A stretch of DNA of 64,000 nt from Diplodia intermedia (lineage: Eukaryota; Ascomycota; Dothideomycetes; Botryosphaeriales; Botryosphaeriaceae). The stretch covers positions 1 through 64,000 of the forward strand of contig JAKEKT010000090.1 of NCBI GenBank assembly GCA_021495925.1. The letters run 5' to 3'. Of this stretch, positions 36,214 to 48,313 are shown piece after piece; the first letter of the stretch is position 1, and each line of letters begins with the position of its first letter. Made by a program: the position numbers and the translations under genes. The notes beneath the pieces are model-generated. The model ran no database searches. It was not told where the DNA came from and saw only the letters and a list, made by a program, of their open reading frames with translations.

Positions 36214-37994
36214 ATGGCGTCCGACATGTTTGGCCCCCAGCCCGTGTCCTACGGCCCCCGCTTCAGCATCAGCTCCTCCTCCTCCAGCCAGGCCTCGCCC
36301 TCGTCAAGCGAATCCCCGCGGACCACGCCCAGCGTAATAGACTTCCAGTACCTCCCGGACCCCAACTCAATCGACGGCATCGTCCCCAAGATCGAGGAGC
36401 TCGACGATGACGACGACACGTCCAAGATCTCGCCCATCACCGACGAATCCGTGCCCTCTCCGGACCGCATTGTGGTGAAGCGCCCCCGAGGCAGGCCTCG
36501 GAAGCACCCCATCGCACAGCCTGCCTCCATCAGCAAGCCGCCCAAGGGCCGCTCCAAAACCGGCTGTATAACGTGCAGGCGCAGGAAGAAGAAGTGTGAC
36601 GAGACTAAGCCAGCTTGTAAGGATCCCGCCTGATAGCTGTGGCACGGACCATGGTCTAATCTGAACGCAGGCCTGCATTGCCAGAAGAACAACGTCCACT
36701 GCGAGGGCTACCCGCCCAAGGAGTTCTGGAAGAGCGGGAGGCAGAGGTCTATTGGTACAGTATACAGACCACGGTCAATGATGCCGCGTACTGATGATTT
36801 GCAACAGTCACCCGCAGACACAGCTCCGTGTCCGTGAATTTGCCCGTGCTCATCGACGGAATTGAGACCGACATTGACCGCAAGTTCCTGGACCACTTCC
36901 ACTTCAACGTCAGCCGCGTGCTCAGCCTATTCGACGATGTTGGAGGCAACCCTTTCACCAAGATTTTGATCCCCATGGCCATCAGGCATCGGGGGTTGAT
37001 GCATTCGCTACTGTGCCTTGCCGGCTCCCACGTTTTATTACGCGAGAAAAAGCCCGAGTACGAGCACAGGCAGGCCTACCATTTCGATAACGCCATCCGG
37101 AATCTCCGAACCGACGAGAACATGCAACGGCGTTTCTCCGGTGATGACACGGCCGTTATCGATGACCCAACGGTCGCGCAGACGCTGATCCTCTGCCTCA
37201 AGTCCGTTACTGCCGGAGAAACTGATGGTTCCTACCGCGCCCACATGGATGCCGCGAGACACTTGATCCAGAACCAAGAGTCGCCCAACAAGGAATTCCA
37301 AGCCTTCCTGGTCGAGTTTTTCGTTTACCACGACGTAGCCAATTCCGTGACGGCCACCGACCGGAGAAGTATTCTCATGATGGATGACTTCCACCTGCCG
37401 GAATACATGATCCAACCGGAAGCGGCCACTCTCCTCGGCGTCGTGGATGGTCTGTTCCGGATTATTTCTAACATCAGGAAATTGCGCGATAAGATCAGAG
37501 CCAAGAAGGTGCAAGGCGTCAACCCGCCCGTGGATTACGAGATTCTCAACGACGCCGTCTCCATTGACCAGGATCTCCGCGAGTGGAAGTGCCAACAGGA
37601 GGACGAGTATCGTTACTACACGTCTATGCTGTACCAGGCATGCACCTGGATCTACCTCCACCGGACCATCAAGCCCTCCAGGCCGGACCCCGCCCTGCAC
37701 GAGGCCGTTAACAAGGGTCTCGAATACCTCGAGAAGCTGCCCCCGACATCAAATACGCAAAGCGTCCTTCTCATGCCGTTGTTCCTCTTGGGCTGTGCCG
37801 CGTTCGAAGAGCACCAGCGCACCCCCATCAGCGAGGGCCTCGACAAGCTGCAAGCCTACTCGCACCTCGGCAACATCAAGTACGCACGCGAAGTGGTGCA
37901 TACGGTGTGGGAAATGATGGACTCGGGCAACGAGGACTCGTGGGACTGGGAGACTATCATCGTCAACAAGGGTTGGGATTTCCTGATCACTTGA
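36214..37994 (+). CDS. Zn2Cys6 transcription factor with AT-hook
   Basis: Fungal binuclear-zinc-cluster regulator of 557 aa, with exons 36214-36616, 36671-36754 and 36808-37994. The N-terminus is Ser-rich and acidic (EELDDDDDTS). An AT-hook (KRPRGRPRKHP, 89-99) precedes the zinc cluster, whose six Cys are at 118, 121, 128, 135, 138 and 145 (C-x2-C-x6-C-x6-C-x2-C-x6-C). The first intron interrupts the codon of the fourth Cys, and splicing restores it. Residues about 165-557 are an all-helical fungal-specific regulatory domain of the Fungal_trans_2 type (DFHLPEYMIQPEAATLLGVVDGL, LFLLGCAAFEEHQRTPI). Such proteins bind CGG-containing sites. The target pathway cannot be deduced. Confidence 0.9.
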
Positions 37995-39373
37995 TCCACC
38001 CTTGCCTCTCGGTTGACTGGGGGTGGGTATAGACCCCGGAAGGTTTTCGGTGATAGTTTCCGTTCACGAAGCGTCGTCCGGCTCATCATCATCATCACCA
38101 CCGTTGCTCCCCACCCTTCTTCGCAAATTAGCGTTTCGAGGCTTTTTTTGCCATTTCGCATCACGTGGTTATCATGTTATCGGTTCGGTTGGAATTGGGC
38201 GGGCGCGCGTGCAGGTTCTGGGTCTGGGTTTTCGATTTCCGTTACAAATGCGGGTGGTAGGCGGGAATCCTGGGCGTTCTATACCACCGAGAGTTTCGCC
38301 GGTGCGGGATGCATGCGGGCGGGGATTCTTTGCTGTTATCTCTTGTTTTTCTTTGCTTTGGCTATTGGATACCATCGTCGGGTAGGGATGGAGATAGTTG
38401 ATTTCCCCTTTTTCTTTCTTCTCTTTTTTTCCTTTCCGCACACATACGGTTTTGTTTGGGGTTCGGCAAAGTGTATTTGGCGGTTCCCCGGTTTTCCTTG
38501 TTTTGGTTGGTTTGCAAACCGCCAGCAAGCACGCTTGGTCCTTCTTCTCCTTTGCATTTTTTGGGCGCAGTCGTCGGCGGACAAACATCACATTACCCCG
38601 GATACGGTTACCGATACGAATCATCAGGGGTGGGTGGAGGGGGTTCTTGATCACACATGGGCGGCTTTTAGTATCTGTTCGAGTTTCACTGAGGTGGATG
38701 AGAGGGGGGGCAGGCTTGATGCCGCAATAGTGGATGACGACGATGATGGAAGAAGAAGAAGAACAGCAAAAACAAAATCATTCCGCTTATCCCGTCCGTC
38801 CACCACTGATCTAATTCCGCGACCCGTCGGCCTTTTTTTTTTTTCTGTACACCTTTGTCACACCACCCCCCTTCTTCTGCAGAGCAAGCACTACGCACCA
38901 CTGGCTTTTTACGGCTTCTACGTTTTCGCTGCGCTGGACGCATCATCGTTTTGTAAACATTTCCTCTTACCCCCCTCACCCTACCCTTTCCCGCCTTCTG
39001 TACTTATTTCTGTAGCATGTACATACACACACATACATCCATCCATCCATCAAACTTCCCGCGGGGCCACGCGGCAGCAATCACAACCACATGCAAGCGG
39101 GCTGGGGGTCGGTGCCGGACAGCAGCCCGAGCCGAAGAAGATAAAAAAAGGCACACATCACGGTCATTTCCCATTTTTTGTTTGCAGAGAGTAGAGTTTC
39201 GCGGCCACCAGCCTAGACAAAGTTCAACAAACTCTCTGGTTGGTTTGAAGAGAGAGAATGAAAGTAGTAGCGTTTAGGAGGCGTTTTGCGTCGGCGTCGG
39301 CGGCGGCGGCGCGCGTTGTTGTTGTTGCAGGCAAGTTACCCGAGACGGGAGTCTAAAAAGGGCTGCCTTGTAA

Positions 39374-39410
39374 CCCTGCCCTGCCCTGCCCTGCCCTGCC
39401 CTGCCCTGCC
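39374..39410. repeat. CCCTG pentanucleotide repeat
   Basis: More than seven tandem copies of CCCTG, followed at 39,442-39,474 by related GGCTGG/GGGCT repeats. A length-variable tract in the gene-poor interval. Confidence 0.9.
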
Positions 39411-39575
39411 TGGGGGAACACCGTGTCAAAGCTCTGAGAGCCCTGGCTGGCTGGGCTGGGCTGGCTGGGCCGGGTATATACTTTTTTTGTTTTTTTTTTC
39501 TTTCTTAATCGCTGTGCGCCGGGGGCCTTGGCGTGGACGATCGTCTTGGTTTTCTGATTTGATTTGCTTGGACGA

Positions 39576-39592
39576 GGGGGGGGGGGGGGGGG
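39576..39592. repeat. Run of 17 G
   Basis: An uninterrupted G17 followed at 39,600-39,622 by GGGA repeats. It is a G-quadruplex candidate and a likely site of sequencing-length error. Confidence 0.9.
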
Positions 39593-39886
39593 AAACGTAG
39601 GGAGGGAGGGAGGGGCAGGGATTGATTGCGCGCACCACCGACCGCCCCGGCAAAAAAGCTAGCATGGTATGTATGTAAGCCAGACAGCCAGCCAGCCAGC
39701 CATGTGCCAGATGCCCAGGTCAGGTCAGGTCAGACAGACAGACGGACCGGGCAACCCGGGCCATCCAACCAGCCAGCCAGCCGGCCCGCGAAAGGGAAGG
39801 GAAGAAGTAAAGGCGGCGAAGCGGCAAGTCACCGTGAGGGTGCAGGTTGCACCTGCATGGGGGGTGTGTGGGTGGGGAGGGTTTGG

Positions 39887-40083
39887 GCTGCTGCTGCTGC
39901 TGCTGCTTCGTTTCTTTGCTTTCTTTTTCTTTTTCTTCTTTTTTCTCGACTACATACATGCAACTACTGTAAAAGCCGGGGTAAAGAAGTAGTAGCGAGT
40001 GCAGGTGCTCCATAAAAGCAAAAGCCCAAGCATGCATGTATGTACATACATACGTGCATGTCGGGCAGCAGCAGCAGCAGCAG
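39887..40083. repeat. Paired GCT and GCA trinucleotide tracts
   Basis: (GCT)7 at 39,887-39,907 and a 19-base GCA tract at 40,065-40,083 are reverse complements of each other, 157 bases apart. A transcript across them could form a long-range stem. Confidence 0.8.
40031..40060. repeat. 30-bp ATGT/ACAT palindrome
   Basis: The 14-base perfect palindrome TGTATGTACATACA sits within a longer imperfect one bounded by CATGCA and TGCATG. Similar ATGTATGT words recur at 39,662, 44,614 and 45,466. Confidence 0.75.
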
Positions 40084-43000
40084 AAGATAAAACGCCCGAA
40101 CCCGCTTCTTCTGACGGGAAAAAGCGATGTCTTCCCTTTGCGGTTTTGCTACCTACATGTGCTGCTCGGTTGTACCTACGGCCCGCGTGGCGGCGCGGGG
40201 GTGGTGGTGCTACCTACCCAGCTAGCCATTTGCTTGGCGTTGTCTCACCAACAACCGCACCGCAACTGCACCACATGGCTTCCTTTCATCACCACCACGT
40301 GCGGATGGATAAAACAGATACGAGGCGCGGGAATGGCTCCGCCCGCCGCCGCCGCCGTCACCGTCACCGTCGCCCGTCGCCACATCATCTCTTGTCTTGA
40401 GTTGATGATGCGGGTCACAGGTGGAACGGCGCGCGGGGGATCGCGCGCGCGCGCGGTGCTGCTGCCGTTGATAGTAATGCCGATGGATGATGATCGTTCA
40501 CTTGATCGCATGGAATTCTCCGCTTTCTTCCCTTCCCATCCCCTCGGCCCCCCTCCCCTCTTCTTCTTGTCAAGGAGTCGGTGATCGGTGTTATTGTTGT
40601 TGGTTTTTTTTTTCCCGCATTGGTATATACCCGCCGCGCCGGTACGGACGACCGCGCGCGTTGTGTCTTATGACGACGACGATGATGGACGATTGTCATT
40701 TAGTGGAGAGTGCCCGCCCGGCGGACGGGACGCAAGCCGGACGGGCGTTGCCTATTGGGAGGGGGCCGGGCGATGGGGCATGGTGTGTGAAGGAGGTGCG
40801 TGTGTTGTTGGGCAACGGAGACGGGGGGAGGAGACACGCATGATGAAGAGGCGCAGGAGAAGCGCCGACGCCGAACGTGGACGACGCGAGAGAGAAGCGC
40901 AGAGAGAGAGAGAAAACGTGGGAATGGGGGCCCGGCCGGTGGGAGAAGAAGCAAAGAGGCATGGGGAGCGGCAACGACAGCATATCGACGGAACCGCAGC
41001 ATGATGGCGATGACGACGACGGTCGTGGATCTGCCGCCGCTCTCTCTTTCTCTCTCTTCTTTCCCTGAGCGACGCGAAGCGAGGCGATGCGATTCTCACA
41101 CATCATCTTTCTCAATGCCCCGCCCGCGCGCGCGCCCCATCGTCCCATCCGCCCCAAGAATCCCGTCCCGTCCCAAAAGGGGATCGGCCTCGGGACTGCG
41201 GCGTTGCTTCGCTGCAATTTCACGACAACCCTCCCCTCCCCCCTCCCCAACGCAGCGGTTGAATTTTGATGATAGCAATGCCCGCACGCTCCTCCGCCGC
41301 CGCCCCGGTCCCCGCTCCGTGGTCATTGGGAAGGGAGGGGCCCATGCGTTTCATCTAGTGTTCCTGCTGCTGCAAGCGGGCACGTACGCGGGCAACGGGG
41401 CATTTATTTGTATAGGCAGTATTCTCGTTGGTCAGCGGCGCAGAATGCTTGTTCGTGTCGTATCATCGGAGGATTTTCATCATCGCCTGCCCTGCATTTG
41501 CCCGCTTTTTCACTCTAGCTTCTTAGACCCGGAATCCTTCTCTGCCAAACGCCTCCGGATATGAAGGAGGAACAGTGTCTGTCGCGATGGTGAGGGAGCT
41601 GTGGCTTGCTTCCAGGGGCGCAGTCGATCGTCCGTCGACTGTCGCCTTGCTTGATCGGGGACGATGGGCCGCCTGGAAGACGGACCTCGGGGTAACTATG
41701 CGATTACGGGCATTTGTGACTGCTGCGGATGGACACGACCATGGGCGACAGGACGAGCAGAGGCCAGAGAGCCAAGCGGATCAGCCGGATGAGTCTGGAC
41801 ATAGGCCGCGCCGGGCCGGCCGAACCCACATCATCATCGTCGCCCTCGTCATGGTCGGGTACGGGTGCGGATGCCGTGGTGGGCTAGGAGTTCGTTGGGC
41901 GGCTATCACCACCGTCACCTGTTTGATTGATGCCTTGGCGCTCTATTTTTTCCTGCTCTTTGATCAGCCCGTCCTTCCGGCTGGCTGCTGCGCTGCTGCG
42001 GGTCCACAGACGCGCGGGCGAGGGAGAGCGGCATCGAGCGTGCATAAGCGTTGATGGGGCCCGGGGCTGCGCCAAACGACGGACCCATCAGGGCACACCT
42101 GTTGCAGCGTGGGAGGGGAAGAAGGCTGCGCGCCGGCTGCTACGACGACGACGTATCTCCTGCTCACGGCTTCTTCGTGTCGAGGCTTTGGCTTTGCCGA
42201 TCGCCAGTGCTCCCTTTCTCCTGCGTTATCAAATCAGGCAGGCCCACTTGCCCTCTCCGTCTCTGCTGGCCTGGTTTCTTGCATCTCAGTCATTGATCAA
42301 TCACAGGCCGGCCCTGGGCCCCTTCCCCTCCCGTGCTGCATTCTGCGTACCCTGCCGGCCCCAGCTGAAGCTGCAATGCGGCGCCAGCGTCTCGATCAAC
42401 CGCATCCCTCTGCCGCGCGATCGGCCCAAAGCGTCCATGGAGCGACAGCGACTGTTCCTTCAGGTCGCGGTGGAGAGGGGGACTGCGACGGGCGTGCAGT
42501 GCGCGCGTCTAGAACAAGCGCGACTATCGAAGCACTGACGGCGCGGCAGGACGGATGGGAATTAGGGAGCGTGGCAGCGGCAGGCGGGCGCGAGGGAGAG
42601 CGAGAGCCATTTCGGGCGTGCCGTCGCGGCGGGCGACCAAAGCTTTCTGGCACCTCAGCCGCCCGCGTCCGCCCGCCCGTCCGTCCGCGTGTCCGCTTCC
42701 TGAACCAAACTTCCCTTAACCTTCTTTTACCCCTTCACGTCTTCCCCACAGGGACCCTGCTCGGCCGATGGCTGTCGCTCACTACGTTGTTTTTTGTGGC
42801 CCGCGGGCCCGTCTCCTCGGATTGAGTGGGCATCGCGGCCTTTTAGATTGCGGCACACGAGCATACACGTAGGCCGCCGTGGCTCTGCGCCGCCCGACAG
42901 CGAATCGTCGCGAGCGCTTTTCGCCCGGCCAGTGACACCTCGCGTGCGACGGTCGGCGGATTTGTCTAATCATCTCATCAAGCAACTCGGCCTTTCCATG

Positions 43001-46000
43001 GTGGGTAAGCATGGGTGATCGTGGTTTGACCCACGGGCAGCGAACGCCGGCGCGTGGGCATGGCAGACGGGCCCGGCGCAGACTCGAGCAGCACGGCCGA
43101 TCAGGCAGACAGACGGGCAGCCAGTCGACGCCAACGGTGCGAAATTATCGGGGAGTGTGGGCACCGCAGGAAGATCGACCGGGACAACCCTTTGGAAAAT
43201 GACAAGGCGGACCCCGGCTCGCTGGGAAGTGGTTGATGCAGGACACACGCGCCGCCATGCGCGCCCCCCGGCAGACCCGCCGCTGCTCGCTCTGTGGCTC
43301 CGTCGCTCGAGGCCCGAAGCGGGGGCCGCCGACTTCTTCATCAACCGAAGCCTCTCCCCATCGAGCAGAAGCGTCGCAGAGCTGAGCTCGCCGCTGGCTA
43401 GCTGAGCCCAGCGTTCGCGGCTGGCTGGATTCCGGGGGCCGCGGCTGGCAGCGCGGCGATCGCCAGCACTCCAGGGAACCAATCGCGGTCGCTAATGCAT
43501 GGTGCGCAGGCGTAGGTAGGGGTGCCGAGGGGGGCGTGTGGTTGTTCGCTCAGTCGCGTCTGCGCTCTGTTTCGTCGGCTGCCTGGGCCGGGCTGGCTGG
43601 CTGACGGAGGGACTGGCCGGCCGCTCACGGTATGCCCTGGCCGGGTGAGGAGTGCTGCAATCGGGCCATCATCCTCCAGCGTCGTTGTGGCTTCTGCTGT
43701 GCTTTGGCTTCTTCTGTGCTTTGCCGCTGCCGCAACGGAAGGAGCTGGCTGCCGAGCGTCCTCCTGCGCCTTCCTCCATTCCTGCTCGCGCGCACACAGA
43801 CTCCACCGCCGGCGACGCTGCCGCAACCGTCCAAGGCGCCTCCTGCTGGCCCCCGCGCCTTTGCGTCTTCGCGCCTGGCGCCTGCGCCCGCGGCTGTGCT
43901 TTCGCTCGCGGCCACTAAGGCCCGCCTTCCGCGCCGTAGGTACGTCCTTCGCTCTGCCGTGCCTATTTGGACCGACGTTCAGGCCTTCATCTGAGCACTG
44001 TCGTCTGCCTGCCAAGAACAGCAAGCTTTGCGGTTGCTTGCTTGCTTTCGTGCTGCCATCTATTCGAGCATTGACTACCGCGCGTCTGTCCTGCGCTTCC
44101 TCTTGCGTCTCCTGTCCCCTTCGGGCATCTCATCCGCCGCCCGCCAACCGTGGCCCCTGCGTACGTGAGCCCCGACCCCCCTCCCTCCCCACTTCCAGCG
44201 GTGCATCGAAACATCGCTTCTGTTGTCCTGCTGCTGCGCCGCACACTCGCCTCTTCCTCTGGCGCAACTTCTGTTCTCCTCGGCCAAAGACAGCTAGGCC
44301 CGGTCCTTGCTCCGGCCGTGGACCGACCATCCCCACCTGCCGGCCGGCCGGTTTGGCTCGCCGTGCTGCTGCCCCGGCCCGCTGTCTTACGATGATCGAT
44401 CGTGTCGGCGATGAGCCGGAGTGAGTCGTCGTCGTCGTGGCAGTGGTGGTGGTCCCCGCGGCGACCGCTGCAGATACGCAGAAACGCAGGGAAAACGCGA
44501 GGAGAGGGAACGTCACGGTGGTGCCTGATCCCGTCTTGGCTTCCATGCGTGCAACACGCCTCGTGGAAGCCACCCTGGGTCGATGCCCTACCTCTCTCCT
44601 TCTTAGGCTATTGCTATGTATGTAGGTGCTTGCCGACGGCATCGCCGAGGAATATTGGCCGTCTTCGGCATCTTCGGCATGTTTTGCCCTCGGGCCCAGG
44701 GTCCGTCGCCGTGGGCGTGTTATCGACTTCCCGAACGGGGGTGCCTGTCGACTATCGAAGTTCTTTTATTATCTGCGGGAGGGCTCACGTAGTACAGACG
44801 CGGGGCCAGGCCGCCGCCTCCCCGCAATCATTGCCCGCTTCGCTGCTGCCGGTGGTCTCCCCCTTTCTTTGACCCTGCTGCCGTGTAACCACCGGGACCT
44901 TGTAGTTGATCGCCTCCATGTACGCCGTGTGCTGCACAGGCCGTCGTCCGCATTCACGAATGGGCTAGGTCCTGGGGACGCAGTCGCCGCCGCCGCCGCT
45001 CTCATCGGCTGCTTTCCACATATCTTTCTCTCTCTCTCTCGCATGATGGCTTGCCTTTTTTTCTGCAGGCAACGTAGAAGACAGCGGACATCTCAACGTC
45101 GAGCTTAACGCACTAAGGGAAACCGACAAGGCTCGGCTCGATCAGGCATCCCGGGGAGCCGCTGGCCCCCCATCCTCCTCCTCCTCCTCCATCCACCACA
45201 ACTGCTGACTCCCGCATCACGCAGTAGTCCCCCATCACCCGCTTCTTTTTTGGCTTGCTTGGCTTGCAGGAACGATCCCCGCATCGGGGGGGTGGGAGGG
45301 AAAAAAGGTGGTGTGCTTCGTCGCGTGGGAAAAAGAGGGACGATCTCTTCCCGCGTGCTCCGATCCAGATCATTGACAAGTTAGGGAAACCCTGTCCATC
45401 CATTCATGCTTGGGCCGTGCCGAGCCCGGGGGAGGCGAACGAACGCACGCCACGCCACGCGCCGCCATGTATGTATGTATGTACCTATGCCGTGGCTTGT
45501 TCTTTGGGTAGGTCAAGCGGCCGCAGATCTCACGGCCGAGAACACATGAGGTGAAACGGTTGAGGGACGTCTGTGCGTGTTAGGTCGTTACGCGTATGTA
45601 GGGGCATTGTAAGTATGTAGTAGGCGTGCCTGCGAGTCAAGAAAAAAAACGGGTGGTGGACGGACAGCAGTACATACCTACTGCAGCGTGACGGGGCAAA
45701 AACGTGCACGCTGCACTCGGTCATCTTGCCCTTGCAGTCAAGTCACTTTTCTCGACTTCATGTGTCTCAGTCTCTCGTCCTGCTTTATTTTTTATTCTTT
45801 AATTTTTTTTCCTCCCGTCGCCCGCGATTCAGACCCCGTCCCGCCTGCAACGTGGTTGTCGTCATCGAGCTACCTATCCCGTCGCCCTCCCGTTCGTTCG
45901 TGGGGGGGCGAGTGGGGACCCCACCCACCACGGCAGGAGACGGCCCACGAAATTGACTCGGGCGTGGAGTGACGACGACGACGAAAAGGCTCGGCGCGGG

Positions 46001-47679
46001 CTGCCCGAACGGAAGCAGGACAGAAAAGACTAGGCGGCTATTATCATCGCTGGCCACACTCGAATCAGGCCAGATGAGAAAGCACTGTACTTGCGTGCCA
46101 CCCTCCAAACGCCGCTTCAATTTCTTTTTCCCCCCGGCCGTGCAAGAAAGAAAGGTACGGCGTCATCGAACCGAGACGGCGATGGGACGGACGTTGCGTC
46201 GTCGGCATTTTCGAGCTGGCTCGGGAAGTACCTGCCGAGGATCCCACTCATCCAGCCAACTAATTGACCACAACTTCTTCTGCCCTGCTTCGGCGCCGCT
46301 GACCGGTCAAGATACGCACGTCGGAACCGCACCACCACATCCCTCCACGTCTCCTGTCTCGCCTCATCAGCCTCGCCCGGGGCTGTAGTAATTGCCTCGG
46401 TCTGTCTGGCCCTTCGAGCCACCTGCCCTGCGACTTGCCGCCCTGGGGGGAAGGGTTAAAAAAAAAAAAAAAGCCACGTGCGGGCCACTGAAAGGCTGGA
46501 AGGGGGCGAAAAGAGAGAGAGAGAGGGAGAGAGAGTGAGCAACATTGCCGAGAACGCCAGCATGATGCACGTTTAACTTTCACACCACATACAGTACGCC
46601 CCCCTCCGCATCATCGTCCGTTTCCCACAGCTCGCCCCTTCCGTCATCTCCCCTCCCTCCCTCCCTCCCGGTGGAACCTTCCGCTAGCGACCGGTTTCCC
46701 GTCCAGGTACATCTCCCGCTGCAGCGCGCTGAGTCGCGTTGTCCGCTGAATGATTCATGGCGCACGCGCGCGCGGGCAAATCGTGGTCGTCATTCTCGTC
46801 GCCGCACGCACGCGCGCGCGCACGGCTGGTGCCACGATTGTCTCGTCGGTTGCACGTCGTCAGGGAGGGGGGGTGGTGTGCGTGCCGCGTGCTACGGGCA
46901 ACGTCTTCAAACGCACGAAAGCGCATGTGCTCCACTGCATCCAGGAACCAAGGGCGGGCCGTGTATGTACCAACAAGTGTTGGGACGAGATGCATGATGG
47001 CATCGACAAAGCAGGTTCCTGTCTTTGCAGAAATTATGAGGCGTGCAGCCCGTCGGCCGGTCATGCAACGGGTTCAACTCATCACTGTGCGTTCCATCTC
47101 GCACTGGGCTGGGCTGAAGGATGGTGGTGGGAAGGTCGAAGAGAAGAAGGGTGGACGTAGACATGTGGTTCGGAGGAGCATAACTTTGCAAGAGCATCGT
47201 CACCCAGACACCACATCCTACCACAAGAGCTCTACCATCCCCCATTTCCCATTTCCCAGCCACCAGCCTTCGTCATCGCCCGTTGTTGAAAGAAGAAGAG
47301 AGAACCAAAAAAGAAAAAAACTCGGAGCATTCGTGCGTCATAATACCCCTCCTCTGACCGGTCAGATCCTCAATCCCCACATTAAACCCGGCAAGGCGGG
47401 AAGGGACGACGACGCATTGACTCTCTCTTGCACAGTAGTGAAACGAGAAGCAGAAGGAAATAAGAAAGACGGATCGAGCCGTTGGATCGCGCGTCTCGAA
47501 GCGAGGAAGGATTCGTACGTAGCAAGGAATAAGAGGGAGAAAGAAAAGAGCAGAAAGTGCCCGACATGTCCCAACAGCTTCCTCCCGTCCTGGCTGGTGG
47601 TTCCCGCTTTAGCGCAATCTCGATCTGATTCTTGCTCATCTTAGCGTCCTTTTCTGTGTCGGTGTTTGTTTGTAGGACG

Positions 47680-47701
47680 GAGAGAGAGAGAGAGAGAGAG
47701 A
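47680..47701. repeat. GA dinucleotide microsatellite
   Basis: Eleven uninterrupted GA units. Shorter GA/CT tracts occur near 40,900, 45,030 and 46,517. Confidence 0.9.
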
Positions 47702-48302
47702 CCTAAAAAGTAGTTGAACGATTAGAGAGCGGTGGTTGCAGTGAATTCCTCCTTCACCATCACGAGTGCTGGTGCCGTGCTACGTTTTCGCCACCGGCCC
47801 GGCCGTCAAACGATGTACCCTTGCACTGCGACAAGACCCTTGAACTTTTTTTGTCGCGGGGTTTGGGCGGGCAACGGAGTCCTCTCCGATCCGCCCTCCG
47901 CCGGCCGGCCGTCGGTTTTGTGTAACGAGGGTTAAGCGCACTACATGCGAACTAACTGAACTACCACAGCAACCAGGGTCTCCGTATTATTTCCGGTGCC
48001 TCCTCTCCCCAAGCATGTGCCAAGCCCGGCGGCTGCAAAGTACGAGTAATGGATTTCCGATACCCAGATTCCCCATCTTAGCAGGTGGGCGATGCGATGC
48101 GGGAAAGAGAGCAAGAAAAACCTGATTTCTTTTTTTACCCGCTTGCGCGATGCTCCACACCAGCCACTACTGCTCGGTACTCAAGATCCGTAGTAGTACT
48201 GTATCAGCCACGATGGCTGGCTAGGTGGGTGGGGTCCGGTTTTATTTAGCGACGACGCCATGGATCTTTGACAGCCAGCAGACCAACGCAGGGCTTGTTA
48301 GC

Positions 48303-48313
48303 TTAGGTTAGGG
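48303..48313. other. Telomere-like TTAGGTTAGGG
   Basis: One and a half telomere-type units in an internal position. Too short to mark a former chromosome end; possibly a telobox-type protein site. Confidence 0.35.

Noticed and set aside
38013..39194. 393-codon open frame after the zinc-cluster gene
   Set aside because: No ATG start, made of translated T-tracts and simple repeats, with no domain. More likely 3' UTR or intergenic.
43522..44424. 300-codon open frame in the gene-poor interval
   Set aside because: Arg/Pro/Ala/Cys-rich translation typical of random GC-rich sequence, with comparable frames on the other strand.
46757..47644. 295-codon open frame in the gene-poor interval
   Set aside because: The composition follows microsatellite and purine tracts, and no family features are visible.
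48303..48313. Chromosome end or fusion marked by TTAGGTTAGGG
   Set aside because: Only one and a half units in the middle of unique sequence.
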